Assembly: GCA_021774795.1 (NCBI GenBank)
Contig: JAJFIR010000024.1
Location: 1-33,173, forward strand
Length of the DNA: 33,173 nt
Origin: Emcibacteraceae bacterium
GTDB taxonomy: Bacteria > Pseudomonadota > Alphaproteobacteria > Sphingomonadales > Emcibacteraceae
Reading direction: 5' to 3'
In this document: one piece after another, positions 15,064 through 24,950 of the stretch
Position numbering within the stretch: position 1 is the stretch's first letter
How the letters are laid out: each line of letters opens with the position of its first letter
Notes under the pieces: generated by a model
What the model was told of the DNA's origin: nothing
Databases searched by the model: none
The model's input: only the letters and a program-made list of their open reading frames with translations
Translations under genes and position numbers: made by a program

Positions 15064-16361
15064 TTGGCCTCATTTCTATGTTTTGCCCAATATTCAAGCC
15101 GTTTGCCTATCTCGCGTTCAAAACCACGGTTTACCGGCCTATAATACTGTTCCCTGTTTAACCCTTCAGGAAAATAATTTTGCCCTGAAAAACCGTCTTT
15201 GGCATCATGATCATATTGATAATCCTTGCCGTAGCCCATTTCCTTCATCATTTTGGTTGGCGCATTTAATATATGCATTGGTGGGCTTAATGAACCCGTC
15301 TCCTTTGCACTTTTTATTGATGTCTTATGTGCCTTATAGGCGGCATTTGATTTAGGGGCTGTCCCAAGATATATAACCGCCTGAGCAATCGCGAGATCCC
15401 CTTCGGGTGAACCTAAAAATTCGTAAACTTCGCGTGCGGCATTGGCTTGAACTACTGCTTGTGGATCAGCAAGGCCGATATCTTCAATTGCAAATCGCAC
15501 AAGTCGGCGCAGAATATAAAGCGGATTCTCACCGCCCGCTAACATACGTGCCGTCCAGTAAAGGGCGGCATCCGTATCAGAGCCCCGCAACGATTTATGC
15601 AAAGCAGAAATTAAATTATAATGACCTTCGCGGTCTTTGTCGTAAACAGGGGCGCGTTTTTGTAATACTTGCAGTAAAGTGCTAGCATCAAGAACTTCTT
15701 CAAACTCCAGTCCAAGTAATATTTCTGCTAAATTAAGCAGATAGCGTCCATCACCGTCCGCCATATTATAGAGCAGTGCACGCGCTTCTTCGGTTAGTGG
15801 AAGTTTTTTATCTTCCAGCGTTTCCGCCCGAATAAGTAATTCTTCCATCGCACCGCTATCAAGCCGGTTCAATGTTAACACTTGCATTCGAGAGAGGAGA
15901 GCAGCATTTAATTCAAAAGACGGGTTCTCAGTGGTTGCCCCCACAAGCACAATTGTACCATTTTCTACGTAAGGCAGAAAGCCGTCTTGCTGTGAGCGAT
16001 TAAAACGGTGAATTTCGTCAACGAATAATAATGTACCTTTACCCGTCCGTCGCCGTTCTTTCGCCGCTTCAAAACATTTACGTAAATCTGCAACACCGGA
16101 GAATACAGCCGATATTTGTTCGAAATAAAGATCAGTATCTTCCGCTAACAGTCGCGCAGTGGTCGTCTTGCCCGTGCCGGGAGGTCCCCAGAAAATAAGC
16201 GAAGAAAGATGACCCGATTTAAGCATTCTCCCAAGAGTGCTTTCCGGTTCGGTTAAATGACCCTGTCCAACAACATCAATTAGCTTACTGGGCCTTAATC
16301 GATCGGCGAGCGGGCGAGGCGCGCCACTCTCTAAGCCGGCAGTGGAAAAAAGATCGCTCAT
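15060..16361 (-). CDS. rarA: Replication-associated recombination protein A (MgsA/RarA AAA+ ATPase)
   Basis: A 433-residue RarA, a clamp-loader-like AAA+ ATPase acting at stalled replication forks and binding SSB. Walker A GPPGTGKT is at 59-66, Walker B LLFVDEIHRF at 111-120 and sensor GATTENPSFELNAALLSR follows. The C-terminal tetramerisation domain is recognised by DTDAALYWTARMLAGGENP, RRLVRFAIEDIGLADP and DYQYDHDAKDGFSGQNYFP. Length is normal. Its ATG overlaps the htrA stop (ATGA, 16358-16361), so it is coupled to the protease gene. Its TAG (15060-15062) overlaps the convergent cfa TAA. Confidence 0.95.
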   Translation of the reverse strand: MSDLFSTAGLESGAPRPLADRLRPSKLIDVVGQGHLTEPESTLGRMLKSGHLSSLIFWGPPGTGKTTTARLLAEDTDLYFEQISAVFSGVADLRKCFEAAKERRRTGKGTLLFVDEIHRFNRSQQDGFLPYVENGTIVLVGATTENPSFELNAALLSRMQVLTLNRLDSGAMEELLIRAETLEDKKLPLTEEARALLYNMADGDGRYLLNLAEILLGLEFEEVLDASTLLQVLQKRAPVYDKDREGHYNLISALHKSLRGSDTDAALYWTARMLAGGENPLYILRRLVRFAIEDIGLADPQAVVQANAAREVYEFLGSPEGDLAIAQAVIYLGTAPKSNAAYKAHKTSIKSAKETGSLSPPMHILNAPTKMMKEMGYGKDYQYDHDAKDGFSGQNYFPEGLNREQYYRPVNRGFEREIGKRLEYWAKHRNEAN

Positions 16362-17833
16362 CGACAGGAATATCTTCCGCGGCCTCTCGCTTCACATTGA
16401 ATGAGTCTTCCTGACCGGCGCACAGAAAATGATACTTCATCCCCAATATCTTCCAAAATGTCTTCCAGACTTTCAACATCGTCAATATTTTGATCATCAA
16501 TATTTTCGAATATATCACCCGCTCTAAGCACATTTAACCGCCGTACCGGGCTTGATCTATCTATTTCAAGGATGATCACACCTTTTTCGAACATATTGAC
16601 CCCTATTTCTGCGGAATATGAGGGAGATAAATTTGCCACCGTCAGATTTTCAAAAATATGATCGCCTTGAAGGTCTGTTATGTGTCTCGGCGGCACCTCG
16701 GGTGCCACTTCCAGCTCAATGGTAAGAGTTTTTTGTTCATCACCACTAAGGATCTCGAGTTCAAGTTCACCACCAACTTTCGCCAGACCGATAAAGTATC
16801 TTAATCCCTGAGTGTCGAAAACATGTTCCCCGTCAATGGATAAAACTACATCTCCCGGTTCAATTCCCGCACGGTCAGCGGGGCTGTTAGGATAAACATT
16901 ATCGACAAGAACCCCGCCGGGTCGATCATAACCCAAGCTTTCTGCAATTTCAGATGTTACGGCCTGTCCAGTGGCCCCAAACCAAGGACGGATGATCTCA
17001 CCGCCGTTTAAGGCTGATGTCACCACAAAATCGACCATATTGACCGGGATAGCAAACCCAATACCGTTTGAGCCGCCGCTACGGGAATAAATGGAAGTAT
17101 TAATACCGACCAATTTTCCATCCATACCAATTAATGCGCCGCCACTGTTGCCCGGATTTACTGCCGCATCTGTTTGAATGAAAAATTGATAGTCATCACT
17201 TTCACCGACCTGTGTGCGCGCGAGTGCCGATACTATTCCACTGGTCACTGACTGACCAACACCAAACGGATTGCCGATCGCTAGAACCAGATCACCTACT
17301 TCAACTTCTGTTGCTTCGCTAAACTCCAACACCGGCAGCACTTCATTTTCGGGATTAATTCTTAAGATGGCTAAATCTGTACTTTCATCTTTTAAAACAA
17401 CCTCTGCCTCGTATTCACGACGGTCGGAAAGGGCTACGGTAATTTCGTCCGCACCTTCAATAACATGATGATTAGTGACAATTATCCCCTCTGTTCTAAC
17501 GATTACACCGGAACCCAGTGACCTTTCAATACGCTCGCGTGGCACAGAAGCACCGCCACCACCAAAAAACCGCCTGAAAAAAGGATCATTCATAAATGGG
17601 GATGTATAACCGCGTGTCCTGATCACTCGCTTTGTATAAATATTGACAACCGCCGGTGCTGCCTCGCGCACAATGGGTGCGTAGGAAAGTTTTACTTCCA
17701 GATCAGATGCCGGAACTCTTTTAATGGTCTGTGCTTGCACCGCAGACTGTTCTGTGGTGCCGCTGTTAAATAAAGTTAGCGTGATAGCAATAAGGGCGAA
17801 TAAACCTAAACAATACTTCATTATATTCTTCAT
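16358..17833 (-). CDS. degP: Periplasmic serine protease/chaperone, HtrA/DegP family
   Basis: A 491-residue HtrA protease. A signal sequence (MKNIMKYCLGLFALIAITLT, cleavage probably after about residue 34) sends it to the periplasm. The catalytic triad is His123 in VTNHHVI, Asp153 in STDLAIL and Ser230 in NPGNSGGAL. A glycine-rich linker FFGGGGAS (89-96) sits in the LA-loop region. Two PDZ domains follow: the first around residues 280-370 (GGVLVDNVYPNSPADRAGI), the second, more degenerate, around 400-485 (GVIILEIDRSSPVRRLN). It degrades or refolds misfolded envelope proteins. It overlaps rarA by 4 bp. An upstream TTGAGT/TATTAT pair has a 19-bp spacer, too long to trust. DegP versus DegQ/DegS type is not resolved. 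Confidence 0.92.
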   Translation of the reverse strand: MKNIMKYCLGLFALIAITLTLFNSGTTEQSAVQAQTIKRVPASDLEVKLSYAPIVREAAPAVVNIYTKRVIRTRGYTSPFMNDPFFRRFFGGGGASVPRERIERSLGSGVIVRTEGIIVTNHHVIEGADEITVALSDRREYEAEVVLKDESTDLAILRINPENEVLPVLEFSEATEVEVGDLVLAIGNPFGVGQSVTSGIVSALARTQVGESDDYQFFIQTDAAVNPGNSGGALIGMDGKLVGINTSIYSRSGGSNGIGFAIPVNMVDFVVTSALNGGEIIRPWFGATGQAVTSEIAESLGYDRPGGVLVDNVYPNSPADRAGIEPGDVVLSIDGEHVFDTQGLRYFIGLAKVGGELELEILSGDEQKTLTIELEVAPEVPPRHITDLQGDHIFENLTVANLSPSYSAEIGVNMFEKGVIILEIDRSSPVRRLNVLRAGDIFENIDDQNIDDVESLEDILEDIGDEVSFSVRRSGRLIQCEARGRGRYSCR

Positions 17834-17933
17834 ATCTAATCCAAACAGTTCGTTTATTTTTAAGATAATTTATTTTTATAGATATAATACGTGGCAGAAT
17901 TAAGAAACACTCAATTCAGCTATATATAACCCT

Positions 17934-19001
17934 TTATTTAGCCAAGGTACGCCCCACGGAACCCAGATCTTTAAACGCTTCATCAAGACGAGCCACAAAT
18001 GACTGCTCCCCTGCCCTTAGCCATTTGCGAGGATCGTAGTATTTTTTATACGGTGTACCATCATCCGGATCAATTTGATGAATGAAAGCCTTCATATGTT
18101 CCTCAACATATTTCCCCACACCATTTGCAAACGCAAACTGCGTATCAGTGTCTATATTCATTTTGAACACACCGTAAGAGATTGCCTCAGCTATTTTATC
18201 TTTTTCAGAGCCGGAACCACCATGAAAAACAAGGTTTAACGCTTTTTCACCAACATTGTGGACTTCATTAACAAGCGCTTGGCTATTTTTTAGAATCTCA
18301 GGGCGTAATTGCACATTGCCCGGTTTATAAACACCATGAACGTTACCAAATGATGCCGCTACGGAAAAATGACCGAGGGGTGTTAAAAGGTCGTAAGCCT
18401 TAAGTACATCTTCCGGCTGCGTATAAAGGTGTGAGCTATCAGCCCCTTCTTCAATATCATGACCAACACCGTCTTCTTCACCACCCGTAATACCCAGCTC
18501 GATCTCAAGGCTCATATCTAATTTCGCCATACGCTCGAGCATCCGGGCGCATTCGGTAAGATTGTCATCAATGCTCTCTTCGGAAAGGTCAAGCATATGA
18601 GAAGAATAAAGTGGCCTTCCATGAGCTTCGTAATAGGCTTCTGAATGATCAACAAGTGCATCAACCCACGGAACAAGCTTCCTGTTTGCATGATCCGTGT
18701 GAAGTACCGCACAGATGCCATAATGTTCCGCCAGCAAATGCACATGTTGTGCCGCTGATACCGCCCCCAGTACTTTTGCCTGAAAACCATCTTCCATGCC
18801 TTGCCCGGCATAAAACTGCGCGCCGCCATTTGAAAATTGGATAATGACATCGCTATTATTCCTGGCTGCGGCTTCCATGACCGCATTAACAGAATCAGTA
18901 CCGATGCAATTCACTGCTGCCAGTGCATAGCCCCCTTCTTTACAAGCCTCTACGAGTTCAACATATTCTTTGCCACTTACCACACCTGGTTTTAGAGCCA
19001 T
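17934..19001 (-). CDS. fbaA: Class II fructose-bisphosphate aldolase
   Basis: A 355-residue zinc aldolase close to the E. coli FbaA (class IIA) type. It cleaves fructose 1,6-bisphosphate to DHAP and glyceraldehyde 3-phosphate, and runs in reverse in gluconeogenesis. AAVNCIGTDSVNAV (28-41), QFSNGGAQF, HTDHANRKLVPW (101-112, with Asp103 catalytic and His104 a zinc ligand), SSHMLDLSEES, EIELGITGGEEDGV, FGNVHGVYKPGNV, HGGSGS and KMNIDTDTQ are all present. AAGGAT lies ahead of the ATG. It is isolated from the ribosomal operon by the rplQ terminator and has its own candidate promoter. Confidence 0.96.
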   Translation of the reverse strand: MALKPGVVSGKEYVELVEACKEGGYALAAVNCIGTDSVNAVMEAAARNNSDVIIQFSNGGAQFYAGQGMEDGFQAKVLGAVSAAQHVHLLAEHYGICAVLHTDHANRKLVPWVDALVDHSEAYYEAHGRPLYSSHMLDLSEESIDDNLTECARMLERMAKLDMSLEIELGITGGEEDGVGHDIEEGADSSHLYTQPEDVLKAYDLLTPLGHFSVAASFGNVHGVYKPGNVQLRPEILKNSQALVNEVHNVGEKALNLVFHGGSGSEKDKIAEAISYGVFKMNIDTDTQFAFANGVGKYVEEHMKAFIHQIDPDDGTPYKKYYDPRKWLRAGEQSFVARLDEAFKDLGSVGRTLAK

Positions 19002-19042
19002 ATTTTTATCCTTAGAATTAGAAGTATTATTACTGCTTATTA

Positions 19043-19071
19043 TTTATAGAATTATCTAGGGATTGTCGCAA
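19043..19071 (-). promoter_or_regulatory. Candidate sigma70 promoter of the aldolase gene
   Basis: On the minus strand TTGCGA (19066-19071) and TATAAA (19043-19048) are separated by 17 bp. Transcription would begin near 19036, leaving a leader of about 35 bases with the AAGGAT ribosome binding site. Confidence 0.5.
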
Positions 19072-19103
19072 GACTAAGCGTAACAATGAAATCAATATTT
19101 CAC

Positions 19104-19130
19104 AAAAAAAGCAGCCCGTAGGGGCTGCTT
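19104..19130 (-). terminator. Rho-independent terminator closing the ribosomal supercluster
   Basis: Read on the minus strand: AAGCAGCCC, a 4-base loop CTAC, GGGCTGCTT, then a run of T. The stem is 19109-19117 with 19122-19130, and the T-run corresponds to the A-run at 19104-19110. It lies 29 bp after the rplQ stop. Confidence 0.93.
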
Positions 19131-19158
19131 CTCAAATTCGATTAAGGCGATGCGTTGG

Positions 19159-19593
19159 TTAGGCTACTGCTACTTCCGCTTCGTCTTCGTCTTCAAATAC
19201 CGGCCCACTATCAAGACCTTTTGCATCTTCATCACGATCCACAAGTTCAATCACCGCAACCGGTGCCGCGTCTCCGTGACGGAATCCTGCTTTAAGAACA
19301 CGTGTATATCCACCATTACGTTCTTTGTAGCGCTCAGCAAGAGTATCAAATAATTTTTGAACGATTTCGTTATCAGATGCCGGTAATTTTGAAATAGCTT
19401 GTCGACGAGCATGCAATGAACCGCGTTTACCCAGCGTTATTAAACGCTCAACAATTGGACGAAGTTCTTTTGCTTTTGGCAAAGTCGTAATAATTTGTTC
19501 ATGCTTTAACAATGCAGAGGCCATATTAGAAAACATCGCTTTACGATGAGTACTAGTTTTATTCAGCTTACGCCCAGCTTTGCGATGGCGCAT
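19159..19593 (-). CDS. rplQ: 50S ribosomal protein L17
   Basis: A 144-residue L17. [39 protein letters not shown] and [26 protein letters not shown] are conserved. A C-terminal tail rich in Asp, Glu and Ala (about 20 residues after VDRDED) exceeds the E. coli protein and is usual in alphaproteobacteria. It is last in the alpha operon, 51 bp after rpoA, and is followed by the terminator at 19104-19130. Confidence 0.98.
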   Translation of the reverse strand: MRHRKAGRKLNKTSTHRKAMFSNMASALLKHEQIITTLPKAKELRPIVERLITLGKRGSLHARRQAISKLPASDNEIVQKLFDTLAERYKERNGGYTRVLKAGFRHGDAAPVAVIELVDRDEDAKGLDSGPVFEDEDEAEVAVA

Positions 19594-19644
19594 ATCCCTT
19601 ACTCCTTGCAGGAAGATCTAATAAATCAGACCCGGTCCCATTAA

Positions 19645-20667
19645 TTAAAATTCTTGTTCCAACTTCTTAACAAGCTCTTCAATATTCTCAGGTGGCCATC
19701 CCGGATTTTCCATACCGAGACGAAGCCCCATTGAGGAAAGAACTTCTTTAATTTCATTTAGTGATTTTCGACCAAAGTTTGGTGTACGTAGCATTTCTGC
19801 TTCTGATTTACGCACAAGATCACCGATATAAACAATATTGTCATTTTTCAAGCAATTCGCGGAACGAACGCTAAGCTCAAGTTCATCAACACGACGAAGG
19901 AGATTGCGGTTAAATTCAGGCTCATCGGAAACTTTCTCCGCAGCTAAATCTTCCGGCTCATCAAAGTTAACGAATGTTTGAAGCTGATCTTGAAGAATAC
20001 GCGCCGCAAATGCTATTGCATCTTCTGGTGTAACTGTACCATCAGTTTCAATGTCCATAGTTAATTTATCATAATCAAGAATTTGGCCTTCACGCGTGTT
20101 GTCCACTTTATAGCTCACCCGTGTAACCGGGCTAAAGAGACTGTCCACAGGGATAAGCCCAATCGGTGCATCATCGGTGCGATTTTTAACAGCCGCTACA
20201 TAACCTTTACCTGTATCTACGGTAAGTTCCATACGAAGGTCGGCACCGTCATCCAAATTACAGATCACAAGATCCGGATTATGAATAATAACACCTGTTA
20301 TTTCTTCTATTTGCGCAGCGGTAACTTCCCCTGGGCCTGTTGCTTGTAGCGAAAGCCGTCTCGCGTCATCAATTTCGCCTTCCATACTGACAGCAAGCTT
20401 TTTGATATTCAGGATAATATCCGTCACATCTTCGCGTACACCGGCAATTGATGAAAATTCATGAAGAACATTATCAATATGAACTGATGTTACAGCTGCC
20501 CCTTGAAGCGATGATAACAATACACGACGAAGTGCGTTACCAAGTGTCATACCAAAACCACGTTCAAGCGGTTCTGCTACGATCGTAGCTTTTCTGCGTT
20601 CTGCACCCTTTTGAATTATCTCAAGAGTGGTCGGTTTAATTAGCTCTTGCCAGTTTGTTTGGATCAC
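19645..20667 (-). CDS. rpoA: RNA polymerase alpha subunit
   Basis: A 340-residue alpha subunit. The N-terminal assembly domain contains [23 protein letters not shown]-type sequence and [12 protein letters not shown]. The C-terminal domain (about residues 255-330) has [11 protein letters not shown], with the Arg that contacts UP elements, and [16 protein letters not shown]. It dimerises to nucleate RNA polymerase. The start is GTG (20665-20667), preceded by AAGGA at 7 bases. That ribosome binding site lies in the loop of a small hairpin (20670-20689). It lies between rpsK (79 bp upstream) and rplQ. Confidence 0.98.
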   Translation of the reverse strand: MIQTNWQELIKPTTLEIIQKGAERRKATIVAEPLERGFGMTLGNALRRVLLSSLQGAAVTSVHIDNVLHEFSSIAGVREDVTDIILNIKKLAVSMEGEIDDARRLSLQATGPGEVTAAQIEEITGVIIHNPDLVICNLDDGADLRMELTVDTGKGYVAAVKNRTDDAPIGLIPVDSLFSPVTRVSYKVDNTREGQILDYDKLTMDIETDGTVTPEDAIAFAARILQDQLQTFVNFDEPEDLAAEKVSDEPEFNRNLLRRVDELELSVRSANCLKNDNIVYIGDLVRKSEAEMLRTPNFGRKSLNEIKEVLSSMGLRLGMENPGWPPENIEELVKKLEQEF

Positions 20668-20669
20668 GT

Positions 20670-20689
20670 CTAAATCCTTATCTATTTAG
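20670..20689 (-). promoter_or_regulatory. Hairpin presenting the rpoA ribosome binding site in its loop
   Basis: CTAAAT and ATTTAG (20670-20675 / 20684-20689) form a 6-bp AT-rich stem. The 8-base loop reads AGATAAGG on the minus strand, which contains most of the Shine-Dalgarno for the rpoA GTG. The stem is weak, so a regulatory role is speculative. Confidence 0.35.
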
Positions 20690-20746
20690 GTCAGGCTTAA
20701 TAAATAACTCTCTCGCCCCGTATTGGAACAAGAAAATACACATTTT

Positions 20747-21133
20747 TTATACTCTACGACGTTTCGGCGCACGACATCCATTATGTGGGATCGGCGTTAC
20801 ATCACGAATCGAAGTAATAGTAATTCCTAGTGCCATCAACGCACGTAAAGCTGATTCGCGACCGGAACCCGGTCCCTTCACTTCAACTTCAAGTGTTTTA
20901 ATGCCATGTTCCATTGCTTTCTTACCGGCATCCTCACCTGCCATTTGAGCGGCATATGGTGTTGACTTACGTGAGCCTTTAAAGCCCATCGCGCCAGCAG
21001 TTGACCAGGAAATTGTATTTCCCTGAGCATCGGCAATAGTAATGATTGTATTGTTGAATGTGCTATTCACATGTGCAATACCGTTTGTTATGTTTTTGCG
21101 TTCTTTACGCTTAACTTTTTTCTCAATAGCCAT
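20747..21133 (-). CDS. rpsK: 30S ribosomal protein S11
   Basis: A 128-residue S11, part of the small-subunit platform at the mRNA exit side. [43 protein letters not shown] and the C-terminal [18 protein letters not shown] are diagnostic. It is 11 bp after rpsM; the gap to rpoA is 79 bp. Confidence 0.98.
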   Translation of the reverse strand: MAIEKKVKRKERKNITNGIAHVNSTFNNTIITIADAQGNTISWSTAGAMGFKGSRKSTPYAAQMAGEDAGKKAMEHGIKTLEVEVKGPGSGRESALRALMALGITITSIRDVTPIPHNGCRAPKRRRV

Positions 21134-21144
21134 CGAAAATTACC

Positions 21145-21513
21145 TTATTGTTTCTTGCCAGCGATCGCAATACGTTTACCCTTACGAGTACGTGCATTGG
21201 TGCTAGTGCGTTGACCGCGAACGGGTAATCTTTTACGATGACGAAGACCACGATAAGTACCAAGGTCAAGTAAACGCTTAATGTTCATTGCAACATCACG
21301 GCGGCGATCCCCTTCAACCATATAGTCGGCATCAATAGTTTCACGAATTTTAATCACTTCCGCGTCACTAAGGTCACTCACACGCTTCTCAGCTGCAATC
21401 CCATTTTTACTACAAATATCTTTCGCAGAAGTAAGCCCTATACCATGGATATAGGTTAATGCGATTTCCACCCTTTTTGCGGTGGGTATATTAACGCCAG
21501 AAATACGCGCCAC
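21145..21513 (-). CDS. rpsM: 30S ribosomal protein S13
   Basis: A 122-residue S13, a head protein contacting P-site tRNA and L5. [20 protein letters not shown], the HhH-like [11 protein letters not shown], and the basic tail [20 protein letters not shown] are seen. It starts with GTG (21511-21513), with GGAGA upstream. It opens the alpha operon behind a 156-bp gap from adk that contains a promoter. No rpmJ lies between adk and this gene. Confidence 0.97.
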   Translation of the reverse strand: MARISGVNIPTAKRVEIALTYIHGIGLTSAKDICSKNGIAAEKRVSDLSDAEVIKIRETIDADYMVEGDRRRDVAMNIKRLLDLGTYRGLRHRKRLPVRGQRTSTNARTRKGKRIAIAGKKQ

Positions 21514-21592
21514 GATCGTTTCTCCCGATCTAAAAATTTAAACCAATATTGCAACATTCTACATGCTGAAAGACATGTCATGAAGTTGCGCG

Positions 21593-21620
21593 ATTATAGG
21601 TATTAAGAGCACTTAGTCAA
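21593..21620 (-). promoter_or_regulatory. Sigma70-type promoter for rpsM-rpsK-rpoA-rplQ
   Basis: On the minus strand TTGACT (21615-21620), a 16-bp spacer and TATAAT (21593-21598). The -10 is a perfect consensus match and the -35 matches at five of six. The start would be near 21586, giving a leader of about 70 bases. Confidence 0.75.
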
Positions 21621-21669
21621 CCTTTGAAGAAAAGCTTTTTGAAAAAACTTTTTTTCATAGATACAAGGT

Positions 21670-22323
21670 CTATGCTAACGATCCTAACACATCATTTATT
21701 TGGCTGGTGACACCATCGATATCAGCCATCCCATCTATCGTTTTCAAAACACCCTTTGTTTCATAATAAGGAAGTAAAGGCGCGGTTTGAGCATGATAGC
21801 TTTCCAAACGTGACGACACAGTTTCCCGATTATCATCAGCCCGGCGGTTGAAATTCGTAGACCCACAGTTATCGCAAACGCCGTCAACTTTGGGCTTAAG
21901 GTTTACTTCATGATATCCCTGATTACAGTTGGCACAAGTATAGCGTCCTGTAATTCGATCTACCAATGCTTCGTCGTCCACTTTCATTTCGATGACAGCA
22001 TCAAGATTTAAGTTTTTATGATTTAGCATATTATCTAAGGCTTCCGCCTGTTGAGCAGTCCGCGGAAAACCATCAAGCAAGAAACCTTGCTTGCAATCGT
22101 CTTCTTCGATACGGTCTGCGATAATTCCTACAACAATTTCATCTGTGACGAGCTTACCCGCCTCCATGAAGTCTTTTGCTTTTTTTCCAACTTCGGTACC
22201 GGCAGCAACAGCAGCTCTTAACATATCCCCTGTGGATAGTTGAACCAGCCCATGAGCGGTTTGTATTTTTTGAGCCTGCGTGCCTTTTCCAGCACCGGGT
22301 GGGCCAAGCAAAATAACAATCAT
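21670..22323 (-). CDS. adk: Adenylate kinase
   Basis: A 217-residue long-form adenylate kinase (ATP + AMP to 2 ADP). P-loop [10 protein letters not shown] is at 7-16, [11 protein letters not shown] forms the AMP-binding start, [14 protein letters not shown] follows, and the LID contains CANC ... CDNC. The four cysteines suggest a structural zinc site, known in many Gram-positive and some proteobacterial enzymes but absent in E. coli. It overlaps secY by 4 bp (ATGA), the alphaproteobacterial arrangement, and is followed by a 156-bp gap with the alpha-operon promoter. Confidence 0.97.
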   Translation of the reverse strand: MIVILLGPPGAGKGTQAQKIQTAHGLVQLSTGDMLRAAVAAGTEVGKKAKDFMEAGKLVTDEIVVGIIADRIEEDDCKQGFLLDGFPRTAQQAEALDNMLNHKNLNLDAVIEMKVDDEALVDRITGRYTCANCNQGYHEVNLKPKVDGVCDNCGSTNFNRRADDNRETVSSRLESYHAQTAPLLPYYETKGVLKTIDGMADIDGVTSQINDVLGSLA

Positions 22324-23657
22324 TTACGACGCCTCTTGCCACCACGAAGCTTTGATTTTTTCATGAGACCTTCATATTGATGAGCCATCAAATGACTATG
22401 AATTTGACCAACAGTGTCCATAGTAACGTTGACTACGATCAAAAGTGATGTACCACCAAAATAAAACGGTATCGCATATTGTGCTTTTAAGATTTCCGGT
22501 AGTAAACAAACGGCGCAAAGATAAATTGCGCCAACTACTGTTAGTCTCGTTAAAACATAATCAAGATATTTTGAAGTATTTTTGCCGGGACGAATACCAG
22601 GTATAAAGCCACCATACTTCTTTAAATTATCGGCTGTTTCTTCCGGATTAAAAACAAGAGCCGTATAGAAAAAGCAGAAAAATACGATACCGGCAACATA
22701 TAACGCCAAATATAGCGGTTGTCCAACACCAAGAAGCGCAGTTAACGTTGTAATCCATTCGGGACTATTTTCATTCGTAAAGCTCGCTAAAGACATTGGC
22801 ATCAACAATAAGGATGATGCGAAAATCGGTGGGATCACGCCAGCCGTATTTAATTTAAGCGGCATATGTGACTGCTCACCTTGGCTCATTCCATTGGCTT
22901 GTTGTCTTTTAGGATATTGAATTAAAACACGTCGCTGCGCGCGTTCTACAAAAACAATGATCGCAATAACGGCTACTACCATGACAAAAAGCGCAACAAT
23001 CACTAGTGGACCACCGAGCGTTCCACGGGCACTCATATCCAATGTACTGGCAATCGCGACTGGTAACTGTGCAACAATACCAGCAAAGATAATAAGAGAA
23101 ATACCATTACCAACACCGCGCGCCGTGATTTGTTCACCAAGCCAAACAAGGAACATGGTTCCACCGACAAGTGTCACAACCGTCGTCATACGAAAGAACA
23201 TTCCCGGATCAAGTGCTATATTAGCCTCTAATCCTGTCGCAATTGCGTAAGACTGTACGATACAGAGAACCACTGTTCCGTAACGCGTATATTGATTTAT
23301 TTTACGCCGCCCTGCCTCGCCTTCTTTCTTAAGTTCCTTTAACCTCGCACTCATGGACGTCATTAATTGCATGATAATAGAAGATGAAATGTAGGGCATA
23401 ATACCAAGAGCAATAAGGCTCATGCGCTGAATGGCACCACCATTAAACAAATCGAGCATCCCTAGAATGCCGCTTTGGTTTTGGGTAAACATTTGCTCCA
23501 GCGCAATAGGATCAATACCCGGCAAGGGTATATATGTAGCAAGTCGATAGACCATAAGAGCCAGCAGCGTGAACCAGATGCGTTGCTTTAACTCAGTTGC
23601 CTTTGAAAAAGCACCAAAGTTTAAGTTTCCCGCCAGTTGTTCTGCTGCTGATGCCAT
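22320..23657 (-). CDS. secY: Protein translocase subunit SecY
   Basis: A 445-residue, ten-helix channel subunit of the SecYEG translocon in the inner membrane. It begins [20 protein letters not shown]. It has the plug/TM2 region [20 protein letters not shown]-type sequence, [25 protein letters not shown], the cytoplasmic loop [11 protein letters not shown], and [21 protein letters not shown]. Length is normal. It lies 45 bp after rplO and overlaps adk by 4 bp. SecE and SecG are elsewhere. Confidence 0.98.
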   Translation of the reverse strand: MASAAEQLAGNLNFGAFSKATELKQRIWFTLLALMVYRLATYIPLPGIDPIALEQMFTQNQSGILGMLDLFNGGAIQRMSLIALGIMPYISSSIIMQLMTSMSARLKELKKEGEAGRRKINQYTRYGTVVLCIVQSYAIATGLEANIALDPGMFFRMTTVVTLVGGTMFLVWLGEQITARGVGNGISLIIFAGIVAQLPVAIASTLDMSARGTLGGPLVIVALFVMVVAVIAIIVFVERAQRRVLIQYPKRQQANGMSQGEQSHMPLKLNTAGVIPPIFASSLLLMPMSLASFTNENSPEWITTLTALLGVGQPLYLALYVAGIVFFCFFYTALVFNPEETADNLKKYGGFIPGIRPGKNTSKYLDYVLTRLTVVGAIYLCAVCLLPEILKAQYAIPFYFGGTSLLIVVNVTMDTVGQIHSHLMAHQYEGLMKKSKLRGGKRRRK

Positions 23658-23702
23658 TGCATTCTTTCCTATTGTCTATTAAGTCTAATGCTTAATGTAA
23701 GC

Positions 23703-24182
23703 TTACTTCGCTTCCATTTCAACCGTAGCCGGAACAGTTACTTTCCCTCCCGCTTTTTTTACAGCTGCTATAGCCGCTGCGGAAGCACCGTTAACTTCGA
23801 TATTCACTTTGGATTTAATGTCACCCTTAGCAAGAAGACGAATACCGTCTTTGACACGCGTAACCATACCTGATGCAATCAACACATCAGCAGTAATTGG
23901 TTTCTTGGCATCAATTTTCTTTGCATCAATTGCTTCTTGTAAACGACCCAAATTAACCGGAACAAATGTTTTACGATTAATATTGTTAAAACCACGTTTT
24001 GGAAGACGCATGTGAATTGGCATTTGTCCACCTTCGAAGCCTTTAATAGCAACACCGGAACGTGACTTTTGGCCTTTTACGCCGCGACCACCGGTTTTAC
24101 CTGTACCAGAACCAATACCGCGACCAATGCGCTTGCGCGGTTTTGTTGAACCAGGTATATTTGTGAGTTCATTAAGTTTCAT
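23703..24182 (-). CDS. rplO: 50S ribosomal protein L15
   Basis: A 159-residue L15, a late-assembling core protein of the large subunit. The glycine/arginine-rich N-terminus [27 protein letters not shown] and [17 protein letters not shown] is typical. The C-terminal part ends in an Ala/Val/Lys-rich segment. It is 8 bp after rpmD. Confidence 0.98.
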   Translation of the reverse strand: MKLNELTNIPGSTKPRKRIGRGIGSGTGKTGGRGVKGQKSRSGVAIKGFEGGQMPIHMRLPKRGFNNINRKTFVPVNLGRLQEAIDAKKIDAKKPITADVLIASGMVTRVKDGIRLLAKGDIKSKVNIEVNGASAAAIAAVKKAGGKVTVPATVEMEAK

Positions 24183-24190
24183 AATTTCAC

Positions 24191-24376
24191 CTATTCACCT
24201 TCAACTTTGACCATGTGGGATATCTTGCGGATCATCCCACGCACAGCAGGAGTATCCTCTAGCTCACGTGTCCGGTGCATTTTATTAAGACCCAGACCAA
24301 CAAGCGTAGCCCTTTGGTCGGCTTGACGACGGATCGGGCTTCCAACCTGCGTCACTTTAAGTGTTTTTTTAGCCAT
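24191..24376 (-). CDS. rpmD: 50S ribosomal protein L30
   Basis: A 61-residue L30 of the short bacterial type: [36 protein letters not shown] and [14 protein letters not shown]. It lies 6 bp after rpsE and 8 bp before rplO. L30 is missing in some bacteria, so its presence is worth recording. Confidence 0.97.
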   Translation of the reverse strand: MAKKTLKVTQVGSPIRRQADQRATLVGLGLNKMHRTRELEDTPAVRGMIRKISHMVKVEGE

Positions 24377-24382
24377 CTAAAA

Positions 24383-24940
24383 TTACTCCGTAGCTTCAGC
24401 AGCGGCATCAGATTTACGTTCGCTACGGCGAGAGACAATATCACTCACTTTTCTGCTACGTCTTGATGCCACCATTCTTGGTGAAACTTGCTTTGAAAGC
24501 GCATCAAATGTACCGCGAACCATGTTATACGGGTTTGATGTGCCAAGTGATTTCGTCACAACATCTTGCACACCAAGTGCTTCAAAAACTGCACGCATAG
24601 GACCACCGGCAATAATACCTGTACCAGGCTGTGCTGAACGTATGACTACTTTACCAGCTCCATGACGGCCTTCAATATCGTGATGTAATGTCCGTCCTTC
24701 ACGAAGAGGAACGCGTATCATGTTCTTTTTTGCCGCCTCGGTAGCTTTACGAATAGCTTCAGGAACTTCACGTGCCTTACCTTTACCAAAACCCACGCGA
24801 CCTTTTTGATCACCAACAACAACAAGTGCTGCGAAACCAAAACGACGACCACCTTTTACTACTTTAGCAACCCGGTTAATATGAACTAACCTTTCAGCAA
24901 GTTCGCTTTCCTGGCGTGGTTCTCTTTCTGCTCGTGCCAT
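24383..24940 (-). CDS. rpsE: 30S ribosomal protein S5
   Basis: A 185-residue S5, involved in decoding fidelity and mRNA unwinding. [59 protein letters not shown] and [19 protein letters not shown] are conserved. I use the ATG at 24938-24940 (MARAEREP) with GGAAAAG upstream. The longer frame would start inside rplR with unrelated sequence. A basic, Ser/Arg/Ala-rich tail extends beyond the E. coli protein. Confidence 0.97.
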   Translation of the reverse strand: MARAEREPRQESELAERLVHINRVAKVVKGGRRFGFAALVVVGDQKGRVGFGKGKAREVPEAIRKATEAAKKNMIRVPLREGRTLHHDIEGRHGAGKVVIRSAQPGTGIIAGGPMRAVFEALGVQDVVTKSLGTSNPYNMVRGTFDALSKQVSPRMVASRRSRKVSDIVSRRSERKSDAAAEATE

Positions 24941-24950
24941 AATCTTTTCC

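Noticed and set aside
17834-17933. TTGAGT/TATTAT as the htrA promoter
   Set aside because: The spacer is 19 bp, and several equally poor pairs exist in this AT-rich gap.
21621-21669. Poly-T and AAAAAGCTTTTT-type repeats after adk as a terminator
   Set aside because: The possible stems contain almost no G-C pairs, so I see no stable terminator hairpin; the stretch is just AT-rich sequence upstream of the rpsM promoter.
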